From Chitinophaga sp. LS1 (GTDB lineage: Bacteria; Bacteroidota; Bacteroidia; Chitinophagales; Chitinophagaceae), in contig NZ_CP128362.1 of assembly GCF_034274695.1 (NCBI RefSeq), forward strand, positions 5,086,501 through 5,150,500: a stretch of DNA of 64,000 bases, in the 5' to 3' direction. This document shows positions 36,661-45,583 of this stretch, piece after piece. A model generated the notes under the pieces. The model saw nothing but the letters and a program-made list of their open reading frames with translations, was not told the DNA's origin and made no database searches. Each line of letters starts with the position of its first letter. The stretch's first letter is position 1. A program made the translations under genes and the position numbers.

Positions 36661-37215
36661 ATGAAAAAACTGGCACTGTTTGCAATGATCGCCTTTGCAA
36701 CAATCATTACATCTACATCTCAGGCGCAGGAGAAAACAGTTATGGTAGGAGGTGCTGCCATGTATCCTTCTAAAAATATCATCGAAAATGCTGTTAATTC
36801 AAAAGATCATACTACGCTGGTCGCCGCTGTAAAAGCTGCTGGTCTTGTACAAACACTGCAGGGTGCAGGTCCTTTCACCGTTTTCGCACCTACTAATAAG
36901 GCTTTTGACAAATTGCCAAAAGGTACTGTCGAAACATTGCTTAAACCAGAAAACAAATCCATGCTGCAGGGGGTACTCACTTACCATGTTGTAGCCGGAA
37001 ATCTGGATAGTAAAGCGATTGCAGAGCTGATTAAAAAAGGGAATGGCAAAGCTGAATTAACAACCGTGCAGGGTGGAAAATTATGGCTCTGGATGGAAGG
37101 TGGTAAACTGATGATCAAAGATGAAAAAGGTGATGTGGCAAAAGTAACGATTAAGGATGTTCATCAGAGCAATGGAGTGATTCATGTGGTTGATCAGGTA
37201 TTGATGCACAAATAA
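36661..37215 (+). CDS. Secreted fasciclin-domain protein
   Basis: 184 residues with a Sec signal peptide (ALFAMIAFATIITSTSQAQ, cut near residue 23). A single fasciclin (FAS1) domain fills residues ~38-183: GPFTVFAPTNKAFDKLP (H1 motif), LTYHVVAGNLDS (YH motif) and NGVIHVVDQVLM (H2 motif). FAS1 proteins are exported and mediate adhesion or matrix interactions. It is monocistronic and ends before a hairpin at 37241. Codon use and integrity are those of the backbone rather than the toxin island. Confidence 0.92.
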   Translation: MKKLALFAMIAFATIITSTSQAQEKTVMVGGAAMYPSKNIIENAVNSKDHTTLVAAVKAAGLVQTLQGAGPFTVFAPTNKAFDKLPKGTVETLLKPENKSMLQGVLTYHVVAGNLDSKAIAELIKKGNGKAELTTVQGGKLWLWMEGGKLMIKDEKGDVAKVTIKDVHQSNGVIHVVDQVLMHK

Positions 37216-37240
37216 TCGCTTCGGACATTTACTCAAAACA

Positions 37241-37280
37241 AAAGAGCTTGTATCAAAAAAGATACAAGCCCCTTTGTTTT
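37241..37280 (+). terminator. Terminator after the fasciclin gene
   Basis: GCTTGTATC pairs with GATACAAGC (9 bp, AAAAAA loop), extended by AAAG/CTTT pairs. The same arms recur at 38975-39013. Confidence 0.8.
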
Positions 37281-37446
37281 AAATATTCTTAATACACCAT
37301 ATCCATATAATATAAAACATTTTCAAACGGGAAACCAATAATTGAATTTGCCAATTTAGTAAGAAATGATCGTAGTGATAAGGCCGCAGTAACATTTGCC
37401 CAATACCTTGCTGCTTTGTCGTGGAATTTAATTTATATTTGTTTAC

Positions 37447-38973
37447 ATGAATAAGTATCCAATAGGCTTACAGGATTTTAGAAAAATAAGAAAGGAGGGG
37501 TTTATATATATAGATAAAACTCAACCAATCTATAATCTGATAGATTCAGGAAATTATTATTTCCTGAGTCGTCCAAGGCGTTTTGGAAAATCACTATTAC
37601 TATCTACTATTAAGGAGATCTTCAATGGGAACAAAGAGCTTTTTGAAGGCCTGTGGATACATGATAAATGGAATTGGGAACAAAAGCATCCTGTAATACA
37701 TCTCAGGTATAGTCAGATTGATTATAAGGGACTCGGGTTGGTAGAAGCGATTAGTAAAGAGCTCGACTTTTTAGCATCAGAATTTGGCATTCAGTTAAGT
37801 GAAGAAAGTATTGCATTGAAATTCAGGGAACTGATCAGGAAAGTCGCTAAGAATGGCCGGGTGGTGATCCTGATTGATGAATATGATAAACCCATTACAG
37901 ACTATCTGGAAGATCTGGAACAAGTGGAGAAGCACAGGGCCGTGTTTAAAAGTTTTTATTCTGTATTAAAAGACGCCGACGAATATATCCGTTTGTTACT
38001 TATCACAGGGGTAAGCCGTTTTCCAAAGGTGAGTATTTTCTCTGATTTAAATAATCTTAATGATATTACGATCCATCGTAACTATGCCACTATTGTTGGT
38101 ATTACTCAGCAGGAACTTGAGAAAGCCTTTGCAGAAGAGATAGCTGATATACAGACACAGCAGCCTGATTTATTAAGCAAATTAAAGCTATGGTACAATG
38201 GATATGCCTGGCATCAGGATGCTGATCGGGTTTATAATCCTTTTTCGGTTTTGAAATATATGGATGGCCGTGATTTTAGAAATTACTGGTTTCAAACGGG
38301 GACACCTACCTGGTTAGTAAACTTAATGAAGCATAATAGAGAGTTTAACCTTGAAAATATTGAAATTGGGGAAAATGCATTGAGCAATTTTAATGTTGAA
38401 AATATTGCTACTGTACCTGTTTTGTTCCAGACAGGTTATCTGACTATTAAAAATTATAATGACACATTTTATGAGTTAAAATATCCCAATAAGGAAGTCG
38501 AGGATAGTTTAAATGATGCTTTACTGAGCGCTTACAGAAATGTATATCCTGGTCATGACTCGATGGCGGTTACAAATGATTTGGGCAAAGCATTGAAGAA
38601 TAATGATATCCCCCGAATGATAAAAGCACTCGATGTACTTTTATCCACCATCCCATATGATCATTGGAAAGCAGAAAGCGAATCTATTTTTCACATCATT
38701 GTTCATCTCTCCTTTAAACGCTTAGGTCTTGATGTCCGTAGCGAAGTACATAGCGCTACCGGAAGGTGCGATGTACTGGTTTTTACCGATCAATATATTT
38801 TTGCTGTAGAACTGAAGCTGAATGGCAATGCACAGGGTGCAATTGATCAGATTGTAGAGAAGGGATATCTTCGTTCTTACGAGTTGGATCCAAGAAAGAA
38901 AATAGCTGTCGGTATTAATTTCTCAGCTGAGAAAAGAGCCGTATCAGAATTTCTTGTTAAAGAATTAAAATAA
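37447..38973 (+). CDS. AAA-ATPase-like / PD-(D/E)XK nuclease-domain protein
   Basis: 508 residues. The N-terminal AAA-ATPase-like domain (about residues 1-290) has YIDKTQPIYNLID, a modified P-loop RPRRFGKSLLLST and VVILIDEYDKPITDYL as Walker B. The C-terminal PDDEXK_9-type domain (about 390-505) has GRCDVLVFTDQYIFAVELKL, giving D...ELK as nuclease signature. These proteins are abundant, often multicopy, in Bacteroidota. Their function is unproven; a mobile-element or defence link has been discussed. It is flanked by near-identical hairpin repeats (37241 and 38975), which suggests a cassette-like insertion. Intact frame. Confidence 0.9.
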   Translation: MNKYPIGLQDFRKIRKEGFIYIDKTQPIYNLIDSGNYYFLSRPRRFGKSLLLSTIKEIFNGNKELFEGLWIHDKWNWEQKHPVIHLRYSQIDYKGLGLVEAISKELDFLASEFGIQLSEESIALKFRELIRKVAKNGRVVILIDEYDKPITDYLEDLEQVEKHRAVFKSFYSVLKDADEYIRLLLITGVSRFPKVSIFSDLNNLNDITIHRNYATIVGITQQELEKAFAEEIADIQTQQPDLLSKLKLWYNGYAWHQDADRVYNPFSVLKYMDGRDFRNYWFQTGTPTWLVNLMKHNREFNLENIEIGENALSNFNVENIATVPVLFQTGYLTIKNYNDTFYELKYPNKEVEDSLNDALLSAYRNVYPGHDSMAVTNDLGKALKNNDIPRMIKALDVLLSTIPYDHWKAESESIFHIIVHLSFKRLGLDVRSEVHSATGRCDVLVFTDQYIFAVELKLNGNAQGAIDQIVEKGYLRSYELDPRKKIAVGINFSAEKRAVSEFLVKELK

Positions 38974-38974
38974 C

Positions 38975-39013
38975 TAAAAGAGCTTGTATCTTATCCTGAT
39001 ACAAGCTCTTTTA
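38975..39013. terminator. Bidirectional terminator
   Basis: TAAAAGAGCTTGTATC and GATACAAGCTCTTTTA form a perfect 16-bp stem with a 7-nt loop. With A- and T-rich ends it can serve the plus-strand nuclease gene and the convergent radical SAM gene. Confidence 0.88.
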
Positions 39014-39031
39014 ATTCAAATATTCTTCCAA

Positions 39032-40330
39032 CTAAAAATGTGCAAAATCCTGCGTGTAATCTCCCGTTATCCTCTCCATCGGCGGGTTAAAATACCCATA
39101 CTTCAAATGCGGGAACTCTTCATGTATCAAATCCTGCAATTGCTTCACACCCAAACACTGACCTGGGTCGGTAATTCCTAATCTTCCGAGATACCAATCC
39201 GGATCAATATTGAAATTCCTCCACTGTATCATCTTCAGATTCGTATCCCTGATCAGCTTCCGCAGCGCCTCATATTCATCCTCACTATCCGTCATTCCTG
39301 GAAACACAAAGTAGTTAATTGAAGTCCATCCATTAAACTCGTTCACCACTTTCAAACTCTCCACGATATCTTCGAACTGATAATTATTTGGTCTGTAATA
39401 AGGCGTATAATACTTCTCCTGCGCAGAATTCAAACTCACACGAATACTATTCAACCCCACCTTACACAACTCTCTCACTGCATCCGGCTTACTACCATTC
39501 GTATTGATATTGATACTACCCTTCGAAGTATGTTTCCTCATCTCAATGATCGACTCACGGATCGTCTCCCACATCAGCAACGGCTCTCCTTCACAACCCT
39601 GTCCGAAAGACACGATCGGGAAAGGCGCTGTTTCCAGGTGCGGTACGGTGAATTCTACAATCTCTTCCGCTGTCGGCTTAAACCGCAAACGATCCTGTGT
39701 AGAAACAATCGTTTCCTCTTCCGGCTGGAACGAAATACAACCAATACAATTGGCATTGCAAGCCGGTGATGAAGGAATCGGACATTCCCAACGACCCATA
39801 AAATAATTACGCGCCGCAGGACAATGATACGTCAGCGCACAATTATCAGCCAGGTGTTTTACCAGTCTGTTATGCGGATATGCCTGGATCAGGTCTTTTA
39901 CTCCCTGCTTTACTTTCTTCTCATCAAAACCACCACATTCCTGTCTGATATCATCTTCAATTCTCACTGCCGGTACATAAAACTTCCCATCCAGCCAACC
40001 TACTGCTGTATAGCAGAACAATGGCAGGGTAGGAGCATCCGGCATGGTCTCATATGCCGCTATATAAAATCCTGTATGCGCAGGGGGAATAAAGGCAGCT
40101 ACCGCCCATCCTTTATCGCACAACTGCATCTCGCCGGTTTCGGCATTCAATCCAATTCCACGGCGACCAGGCAATTCATACAATGACCCGCCTTCCGGCA
40201 GTTCTATCCATTCGTCCAGTTCTATAGGCCATGCATCCCAGCCACTACGGCCGGTGGTAAGCATGGTTGTATCTTCGAAAATATTCCCCTGACCGTCGGA
40301 ATATAAAATGTACGGCGACTGTTTTAACAT
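39032..40330 (-). CDS. Radical SAM protein
   Basis: 432 residues. The CxxxCxxC cluster motif lies at Cys191, Cys195 and Cys198 (CNANCIGC), after a ~190-residue N-terminal region. A GQGCEGEPLL segment and SININTNGSKPDAV are usual features of the radical SAM barrel. It should bind a [4Fe-4S] cluster and SAM; the substrate is unknown. The N-terminal region is unusual for the superfamily. The next gene upstream (40343, same strand) is 12 bp away, so the two form an operon. A diverged copy of its last ~70 bp lies at 36372-36462. Confidence 0.88.
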   Translation of the reverse strand: MLKQSPYILYSDGQGNIFEDTTMLTTGRSGWDAWPIELDEWIELPEGGSLYELPGRRGIGLNAETGEMQLCDKGWAVAAFIPPAHTGFYIAAYETMPDAPTLPLFCYTAVGWLDGKFYVPAVRIEDDIRQECGGFDEKKVKQGVKDLIQAYPHNRLVKHLADNCALTYHCPAARNYFMGRWECPIPSSPACNANCIGCISFQPEEETIVSTQDRLRFKPTAEEIVEFTVPHLETAPFPIVSFGQGCEGEPLLMWETIRESIIEMRKHTSKGSININTNGSKPDAVRELCKVGLNSIRVSLNSAQEKYYTPYYRPNNYQFEDIVESLKVVNEFNGWTSINYFVFPGMTDSEDEYEALRKLIRDTNLKMIQWRNFNIDPDWYLGRLGITDPGQCLGVKQLQDLIHEEFPHLKYGYFNPPMERITGDYTQDFAHF

Positions 40331-40342
40331 ACTGAGTTGTGA

Positions 40343-40933
40343 TTAAAGCCTGCTCTTAAAAAATGCATTCATTTCAGCTTCTTTATCTGCACCGGGTTCA
40401 TCCAAAACTTCCAGTTGCAGTACTTTGTTGTCTTTAAAGTCTAAAGTGAGCAGGTCGTTGCGCAAAATTAAGTTATTCAGGCGGCTCCAGCTAATCACCT
40501 TTTCTGAAAAGGTGGTAGGCAGGATAGCGCCATTGATATCTACTTTAATATAGGAAGGCATGAAAATCTTGTATTCAGCATAACCAATGTACGCTGTGGC
40601 AATACCTGTGAGGAACAGGAAACCGGCTACCAGCGGCTGCATATGGGTTAGCACATACAAACACCCTGTCAGACAGGCAAATGCCTGTACAGTACGTGCA
40701 AGACTATTGGCAGACTGTATATTCTTAAACCTCCTCATCATAAAAGGGAAGACAAGACTACCAATGCCGAGCAGGAAAAAGAATCCTGCCACCGCCCAGT
40801 TGGGATCCGGCCTGTTGTAAATACCGATGGTAATTAATAAGAAAAGTATGCCGATGAGACCATGCATAGCTGGCTGCAACCGCAAGCGGGTCATGGCATT
40901 GGGATGTAAGATCCTTATTTTATAAGATTGCAT
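40343..40933 (-). CDS. Integral membrane protein of unknown function
   Basis: 196 residues with about four hydrophobic segments: GLIGILFLLITIGIY, VAGFFFLLGIGSLVFPF, TVQAFACLTGCLYVLTHM and PLVAGFLFLTGIATAYIGY. A C-terminal ~70-residue soluble part (IKVDINGAILPTTF, WSRLNNLILRNDLLTLDF) resembles the PH-like tails of some small membrane proteins. It is upstream of and probably co-transcribed with the radical SAM gene. A tandem-repeat tract fills the ~250 bp between it and the arginase-family gene. Confidence 0.75.
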   Translation of the reverse strand: MQSYKIRILHPNAMTRLRLQPAMHGLIGILFLLITIGIYNRPDPNWAVAGFFFLLGIGSLVFPFMMRRFKNIQSANSLARTVQAFACLTGCLYVLTHMQPLVAGFLFLTGIATAYIGYAEYKIFMPSYIKVDINGAILPTTFSEKVISWSRLNNLILRNDLLTLDFKDNKVLQLEVLDEPGADKEAEMNAFFKSRL

Positions 40934-40945
40934 GTGTGAAATTAC

Positions 40946-41204
40946 TTGTTATAAAAGCCCGCTGGTATAAAAGTATGCTGGCATTCCTTGTTATGAAGGC
41001 ATGCTAGTATTATTTGTTATAAAAGTATGCTGGCATTCCTTGTTATAAAGGCACGCTAACATCACTTATTATGAAGCCCGCTAACATTATTTGTTATAAA
41101 AGTATGCTAACATTCCTTGTTATGAAGGCACGCTAACATCACTTATTATGAAGCCCGCTAACATTACTTATGATGAAAACCCCGCTGGCATTACTTATTA
41201 TCCG
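40946..41204. repeat. Tandem repeat, ~26-bp unit, about 10 copies
   Basis: Units like ACTTGTTATGAAGGCACGCT followed by AACATC, with variants (ATTTGTTATAAAAGTATGCT...). A higher-order block of three units (~77 bp) is itself repeated twice (about 41008-41170). The tract reaches into the stop codon of the arginase-family gene. Units touch directly with no spacers, so it is not a CRISPR. Confidence 0.88.
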
Positions 41205-42237
41205 GATGCACCATCAAATTACATAATTTAAAAAGCACTCTCGCACCCACATTCGCATCCCACTCTTCATGCGCGCTGCTTACCTCACTCAGATCAAACC
41301 CAATCAGCTTACGACCACTCGCCAGGATCTTTGCAAAGAGATAATAAATCTGCTCGCACTCAAAACCTCCCGGCACCGGCGTACCCGTATGCGGACACAA
41401 CTTAGGATCCAGACCATCTATATCAAAACTGATATACACCTGTTGCGGCAACCGGTCCACCACTTCATTCGCAATCGTCGCCCAGTTCCCCCCTTCGTAC
41501 TGATGGTGTTTGATATCCCTGTCAAAGAAAGTATTGACCCTTTCTTTATTATTCTCAATGTATTGCAGTTCTTCTTCGCAGTAATCACGTATACCTAGTT
41601 GAACGAGTTTCGTCACGGCTGGTACTTCGTTCAGCACATTGTACATAATAGATGCATGGGAGTACTGGAAACCCTCGTAACCATTGCGCAAATCGCAATG
41701 CGCATCGATCTGCAGAATACCGAATTCACCTTTCTCTTCCGCCAGCGCTTTAATATAGCCAAGCGGAGTTGAGTGATCTCCACCTACAAGGCCTACGAGC
41801 TTGCCTTGTTCCAGTAAGGATTTGGTTTGGCTATATACCCACTCGTTCATGAGCGCAGTACCTTTATTTACGTCTACGAGCGTCTTTTTCAGAAATTCAT
41901 TTTCGGAAATATCGCCACCTTCTATGAGGAATTTGAGGTAGAGCTCAGCTTCTTTGCGGAGGTAATCGCTACGGAGCAACATATGCTTGTCCGGGTCGCG
42001 CATGTAAAAGCCTTTTCTCCACCCTTCTTTTACATCAGGATCCAGGAGGTCGATCTGTAACGACGCTTTACAGATTTGTTCAGGCCCTCTTGCAGTACCG
42101 TGACAGTAGGAAACCGTCACCTCCCATGGAATAGGGAGTAAGACGAGTGATGCATCCTCTTCAGTGGTTGGTAAACCAAAGATATTATTGGATACCAGGC
42201 TGACAGAATTAGGATCAAAGTTGGATAAATCCGCCAT
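41191..42237 (-). CDS. speB: Arginase/agmatinase-family ureohydrolase
   Basis: 348 residues. The manganese-binding motifs of the ureohydrolase family are all present: GLVGGDHSTPLG, QIDAHCDLRNG and YISFDIDGLDPKLCP. Enzymes of the family hydrolyse agmatine, arginine or a related guanidino compound to urea and an amine. Length and the N-terminal ~100-residue extension fit the Bacteroidota agmatinase-like group. The exact substrate cannot be told from sequence. The start at 42237 is a good ATG with a TATCTTTG box ~32 bp upstream. The stop lies in a tandem repeat. Confidence 0.88.
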   Translation of the reverse strand: MADLSNFDPNSVSLVSNNIFGLPTTEEDASLVLLPIPWEVTVSYCHGTARGPEQICKASLQIDLLDPDVKEGWRKGFYMRDPDKHMLLRSDYLRKEAELYLKFLIEGGDISENEFLKKTLVDVNKGTALMNEWVYSQTKSLLEQGKLVGLVGGDHSTPLGYIKALAEEKGEFGILQIDAHCDLRNGYEGFQYSHASIMYNVLNEVPAVTKLVQLGIRDYCEEELQYIENNKERVNTFFDRDIKHHQYEGGNWATIANEVVDRLPQQVYISFDIDGLDPKLCPHTGTPVPGGFECEQIYYLFAKILASGRKLIGFDLSEVSSAHEEWDANVGARVLFKLCNLMVHPDNK

Positions 42238-42268
42238 GATTATGAAGTTCTTATACTAATTTTCGGCG

Positions 42269-42276
42269 CAAAGATA
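42269..42276 (-). promoter_or_regulatory. Putative -7 box of the arginase-family gene
   Basis: The minus strand reads TATCTTTG, matching the Bacteroidota TAnnTTTG consensus, 32 bp before the ATG. The -33 TTTG partner is weak. Confidence 0.45.
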
Positions 42277-42406
42277 GTACTTTATATATAAAGCGGTATT
42301 GCACAGCGTGGCCCCGAAATGAATACACAAAGGCAGAGCCGGCTTTTATGATAAATATCATGTTCCCTTTCATGTAAAAATTCCACTTTCAAACCTCATT
42401 TTGCCG

Positions 42407-42414
42407 TAATTTTG
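42407..42414 (+). promoter_or_regulatory. Putative -7 box of the ccmE operon
   Basis: TAATTTTG matches TAnnTTTG about 75 bp before the ccmE ATG; a TTTC about 20 bp upstream could be the -33 element. Confidence 0.4.
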
Positions 42415-42488
42415 CGCATCGAAGTGTGAATGATGCGCATTGATGGATAAAAAAACACATTAAGGGGAAGCTTAAGATCTATTACGAT

Positions 42489-42887
42489 ATGAAGAAGTCT
42501 AATATTGTTTTATTGGTGTTGATTGCTGTAGCAATTGGGGTGATTGTAACAGTGGCCGGTGATTTCAGCACCTATGAAACATTCGCCACAGCTCGTCAGA
42601 AAGAAGGAAAAGAGTTCCAGGTGATCGGAAAACTGGATACCACCAAAACTATGCTGTATGATCCTGCAAAGGATGCTAACCTGTTTACCTTTTATGTACA
42701 GGACAAATCCGGTGAAGTCTGCAAAGTAATTTATTTCGGTACTAAACCCACTGACTTCGAAAAAGCAGAAAGCGTCGTGCTGACTGGCAAAATGATCAAA
42801 GATGGTGAATTTCATTGTGGCAAGATCCTTATGAAGTGCCCGTCTAAATATAAAAATGACCAGGTAGCGGTTGGCAACAAAGTATAA
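42489..42887 (+). CDS. ccmE: Cytochrome c maturation protein CcmE (CxxxY type)
   Basis: 132 residues with an N-terminal membrane anchor (NIVLLVLIAVAIGVIVTVAG) and an OB-fold periplasmic domain. CcmE is the haem chaperone that carries haem to the CcmF lyase. Classical CcmE binds haem through His in HxxxY. Here the equivalent motif reads KCPSKY, i.e. Cys117...Tyr121, the CxxxY variant known from archaea and some other bacteria. ccmF follows 79 bp downstream on the same strand. Confidence 0.85.
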   Translation: MKKSNIVLLVLIAVAIGVIVTVAGDFSTYETFATARQKEGKEFQVIGKLDTTKTMLYDPAKDANLFTFYVQDKSGEVCKVIYFGTKPTDFEKAESVVLTGKMIKDGEFHCGKILMKCPSKYKNDQVAVGNKV

Positions 42888-42966
42888 GTCATTCGCTTTA
42901 TAATATTAAAATAGTAGTTAATGGCCCGCACCGTCGGGCTATTTCTTCATTCTAGCACCAATTATC

Positions 42967-45501
42967 TTGAAGACGACATATATAGGAGAGCATTTATTGC
43001 CAGGGCAGTTTGGACATTTTTTTGCAGTTCTGGCGTTCGTAGCCTCGATAGTGGCCACTGCCAGCTATTGGGTGAGCGTACGTACCGACGATGAGGTAAA
43101 GAAGCGTTCCTGGAAGCTGCAGGGCCGTTGGGCATTTATCATTCAGGCAGCATCCGTATTTGCCGTATTTGCTTGCCTGTATTATGCATTGTACAACCAC
43201 TTTTTTGAATATAAATATGTATGGCGCAACTCAAGCCGTGATCTTCCTGTTAGTTTGCTGTTGTCCAGTTTCTGGTCTGACCAGGAAGGTAGTTTTATGC
43301 TCTGGTCTATCTGGCAAAGCATACTGGGTCTCGTACTGATCCGTACCACTAAAAAGTGGGAAGCGCCTGTGATGACCATGCTCTCATTTGCACAGGTTTG
43401 TCTGGGCAGTATGCTGATCGGTATCTTCATTTTAGATTACAAAGTGGGTAGCAACCCGTTCCTGTTGTTGCGTCATGCAGCGGAAAACCAGGGGCTGCCA
43501 TGGGTAAGTAGTCCCAACTACCTCAACTTTATCAAAGATGGTAATGGTCTGAACCTGTCCCTGCAGAACTACTGGATGGTGATTCACCCGCCGATATTGT
43601 TCCTGGGTTTTGCTTCTACAGTTGTACCTTTTGCTTTTGCCTTTGCAGGTCTGTGGACCCGGGAATACAAAGAATGGATCAAACCTGCCCTGCCATGGGC
43701 CTTGTTCAGCGCTGCTGCACTGGGTCTTGGTATTATGATGGGTGCTGCATGGGCGTATGAGTCGCTGACATTTGGTGGTTACTGGGCATGGGATCCGGTA
43801 GAAAATGCCTCCCTGGTGCCATGGCTCACGCTGGTAGCGGGTATTCACACCCTGCTGGCCTTTAAGTCATCCGGCCATGCGCTAAAAGCGACCTTCTTTT
43901 TCTTCTTTATTACCTTTATTTTAATACTGTACTCTACCTTCCTGACCCGTAGCGGTGTATTGGGCGATACTTCTGTACACTCCTTTACGGACCTGGGTAT
44001 GAGCGGACAACTGGCCTTCTTCCTCTTTGCGTTCATTCCGGCTTTTGCCATGCTGATCGCGCGCAGGAAAGAGATCCCGACCATTCACAAGGAAGAAAGT
44101 ACTTATTCCCGCGAGTTCTGGCTCTTTATCGGTTCCCTGATCCTGATGATTGCCGCTATCCAGATCACTTTTACCACTTCGATCCCGGTGTGGAACAAGC
44201 TGATTAACAACCTGGGTATCAAGAAACTCCTCCACCTTACAAATGATATTGCACCTCCTGCGGATGGTGTATTCCATTATAATAAGATCCAGATCTGGGT
44301 GGCGATCGTGATCGGTATACTCACCGCTGTCGTGCAGTTCCTGAAATACAAGGATACGCCGAGAGGGGAGTTTACCCGTAAACTGATGATCCCGACAGCA
44401 TTGGCACTGGTTGCGACCGTGCTTTCCGGCTGGCTGGGCAAAGTAAACTACGATGCTTACGGTGCGGGTTTCCTGATGGCGATCTACCTGATGATGTTTG
44501 CGAGTTTCTATGCGATCATTGCGAACATCGCTTACATCTGGATCGGTCAGAAAGGTAAGCTGAAGGCGGCAGGTGCTTCTGTGGCACATATCGGTTTTGG
44601 TATGGTGCTGCTGGGTATCGTGATCACTTCGTCCAAGAAAGAAACCATTTCAATCGACAGGATGAAAATGCTGGATGGCGGTTTCTTTGGTGCCAACAGT
44701 AAGGAGAATCCACGTGAGAACCTGATGCTGCCACGTAATTTCCCTGTGCAGATGGGAGATTACCACGTCACCTACGCAGGCGACTCCTTGCCGGCGGGCG
44801 AATCGAAGACATTCTACCTGGTAAGGTACGATCGTAAAGATCCTGCTACCGGTAAAACACTGGAAGCCTTTACCTTACATCCGGATGCGTTCCTGAGCAA
44901 CAAGGGAGAAGCGACATTGACACCAAACCCGGATTCAAAACATTATTGGAACAAGGATATCTTTACTTATATTACAGCTGTTCCTTTGAAAGAAGATGAC
45001 AGCGATACGGCGACTTATCAGCCGCATGTGGTAGCACAGGGTGATTCTATCTTCTTCTCCAACGGGTACATGGTGATGGAAGGCCTTGATCCTCAGCCAA
45101 CCAGCCGTAATTATGCTGCTGAGCCAAATGACCTGGCTGTGGGTGCAACCCTGAAAGTGTATACCAAGAACAATGACCAGTACAACCTGAAGCCGATTTA
45201 CCTGATCCGCGACAGTAGTTACGAATATAATATCCCGGATACCGTGGCACCACTGTCACTCTATGTTCGCTTTAGTAAGATCCTGCCAAAGGATAAAAAG
45301 GTAGAACTGGAAGTAAAAGAATCCACCGTTTTCAGGGATTACATAGTGATGAAAGCCTTCATCTTCCCATTCATCAATGTATTGTGGATAGGGGTGATCG
45401 TAACGGTGATCGGATTCATTATGAGTATGTTCCAGCGCTTGCGTCAAAACAAAGAAAAGCCAGCTATAAAGAAACCTTTGACAAAAGAAAAGGTAGTTTA
45501 A
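42967..45501 (+). CDS. ccmF: Haem lyase CcmF
   Basis: 844 residues with many transmembrane helices. The tryptophan-rich WWD motif (GGYWAWDPVENASLVPWL) lies at about residues 267-285 and binds haem. Other CcmF features are WSDQEGSFMLWSIW, MVIHPPILFLGF and FLTRSGVLGDTSVHSF. CcmF joins haem to apocytochrome c on the outer face of the inner membrane. The start is a TTG at 42967 (KTTYIGEHLLPGQFGHFF); no ATG fits. The C-terminal ~250 residues form a large periplasmic domain before the last helix. Operon with ccmE. Confidence 0.93.
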   Translation: MKTTYIGEHLLPGQFGHFFAVLAFVASIVATASYWVSVRTDDEVKKRSWKLQGRWAFIIQAASVFAVFACLYYALYNHFFEYKYVWRNSSRDLPVSLLLSSFWSDQEGSFMLWSIWQSILGLVLIRTTKKWEAPVMTMLSFAQVCLGSMLIGIFILDYKVGSNPFLLLRHAAENQGLPWVSSPNYLNFIKDGNGLNLSLQNYWMVIHPPILFLGFASTVVPFAFAFAGLWTREYKEWIKPALPWALFSAAALGLGIMMGAAWAYESLTFGGYWAWDPVENASLVPWLTLVAGIHTLLAFKSSGHALKATFFFFFITFILILYSTFLTRSGVLGDTSVHSFTDLGMSGQLAFFLFAFIPAFAMLIARRKEIPTIHKEESTYSREFWLFIGSLILMIAAIQITFTTSIPVWNKLINNLGIKKLLHLTNDIAPPADGVFHYNKIQIWVAIVIGILTAVVQFLKYKDTPRGEFTRKLMIPTALALVATVLSGWLGKVNYDAYGAGFLMAIYLMMFASFYAIIANIAYIWIGQKGKLKAAGASVAHIGFGMVLLGIVITSSKKETISIDRMKMLDGGFFGANSKENPRENLMLPRNFPVQMGDYHVTYAGDSLPAGESKTFYLVRYDRKDPATGKTLEAFTLHPDAFLSNKGEATLTPNPDSKHYWNKDIFTYITAVPLKEDDSDTATYQPHVVAQGDSIFFSNGYMVMEGLDPQPTSRNYAAEPNDLAVGATLKVYTKNNDQYNLKPIYLIRDSSYEYNIPDTVAPLSLYVRFSKILPKDKKVELEVKESTVFRDYIVMKAFIFPFINVLWIGVIVTVIGFIMSMFQRLRQNKEKPAIKKPLTKEKVV

Positions 45502-45527
45502 TAGTCTGACGATATAAATGAATTGAT

Positions 45528-45566
45528 ACAGGTAATAATCCCGGTTATTACCTGTATTGTTTTTTA
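45528..45566 (+). terminator. Terminator after ccmF
   Basis: ACAGGTAATA pairs with TATTACCTGT, followed by ATTGTTTTTT. Confidence 0.85.
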
Positions 45567-45583
45567 ATAATAATTCACTCTCC

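Noticed and set aside
40946..41204. CRISPR-like regular repeats
   Set aside because: Units touch each other without unique spacers, units vary, and no cas genes are present; it is a simple tandem repeat.
43921..44589. 222-codon minus-strand frame inside ccmF
   Set aside because: It is a shadow of a strongly conserved membrane protein gene; the product has no domain or start context.
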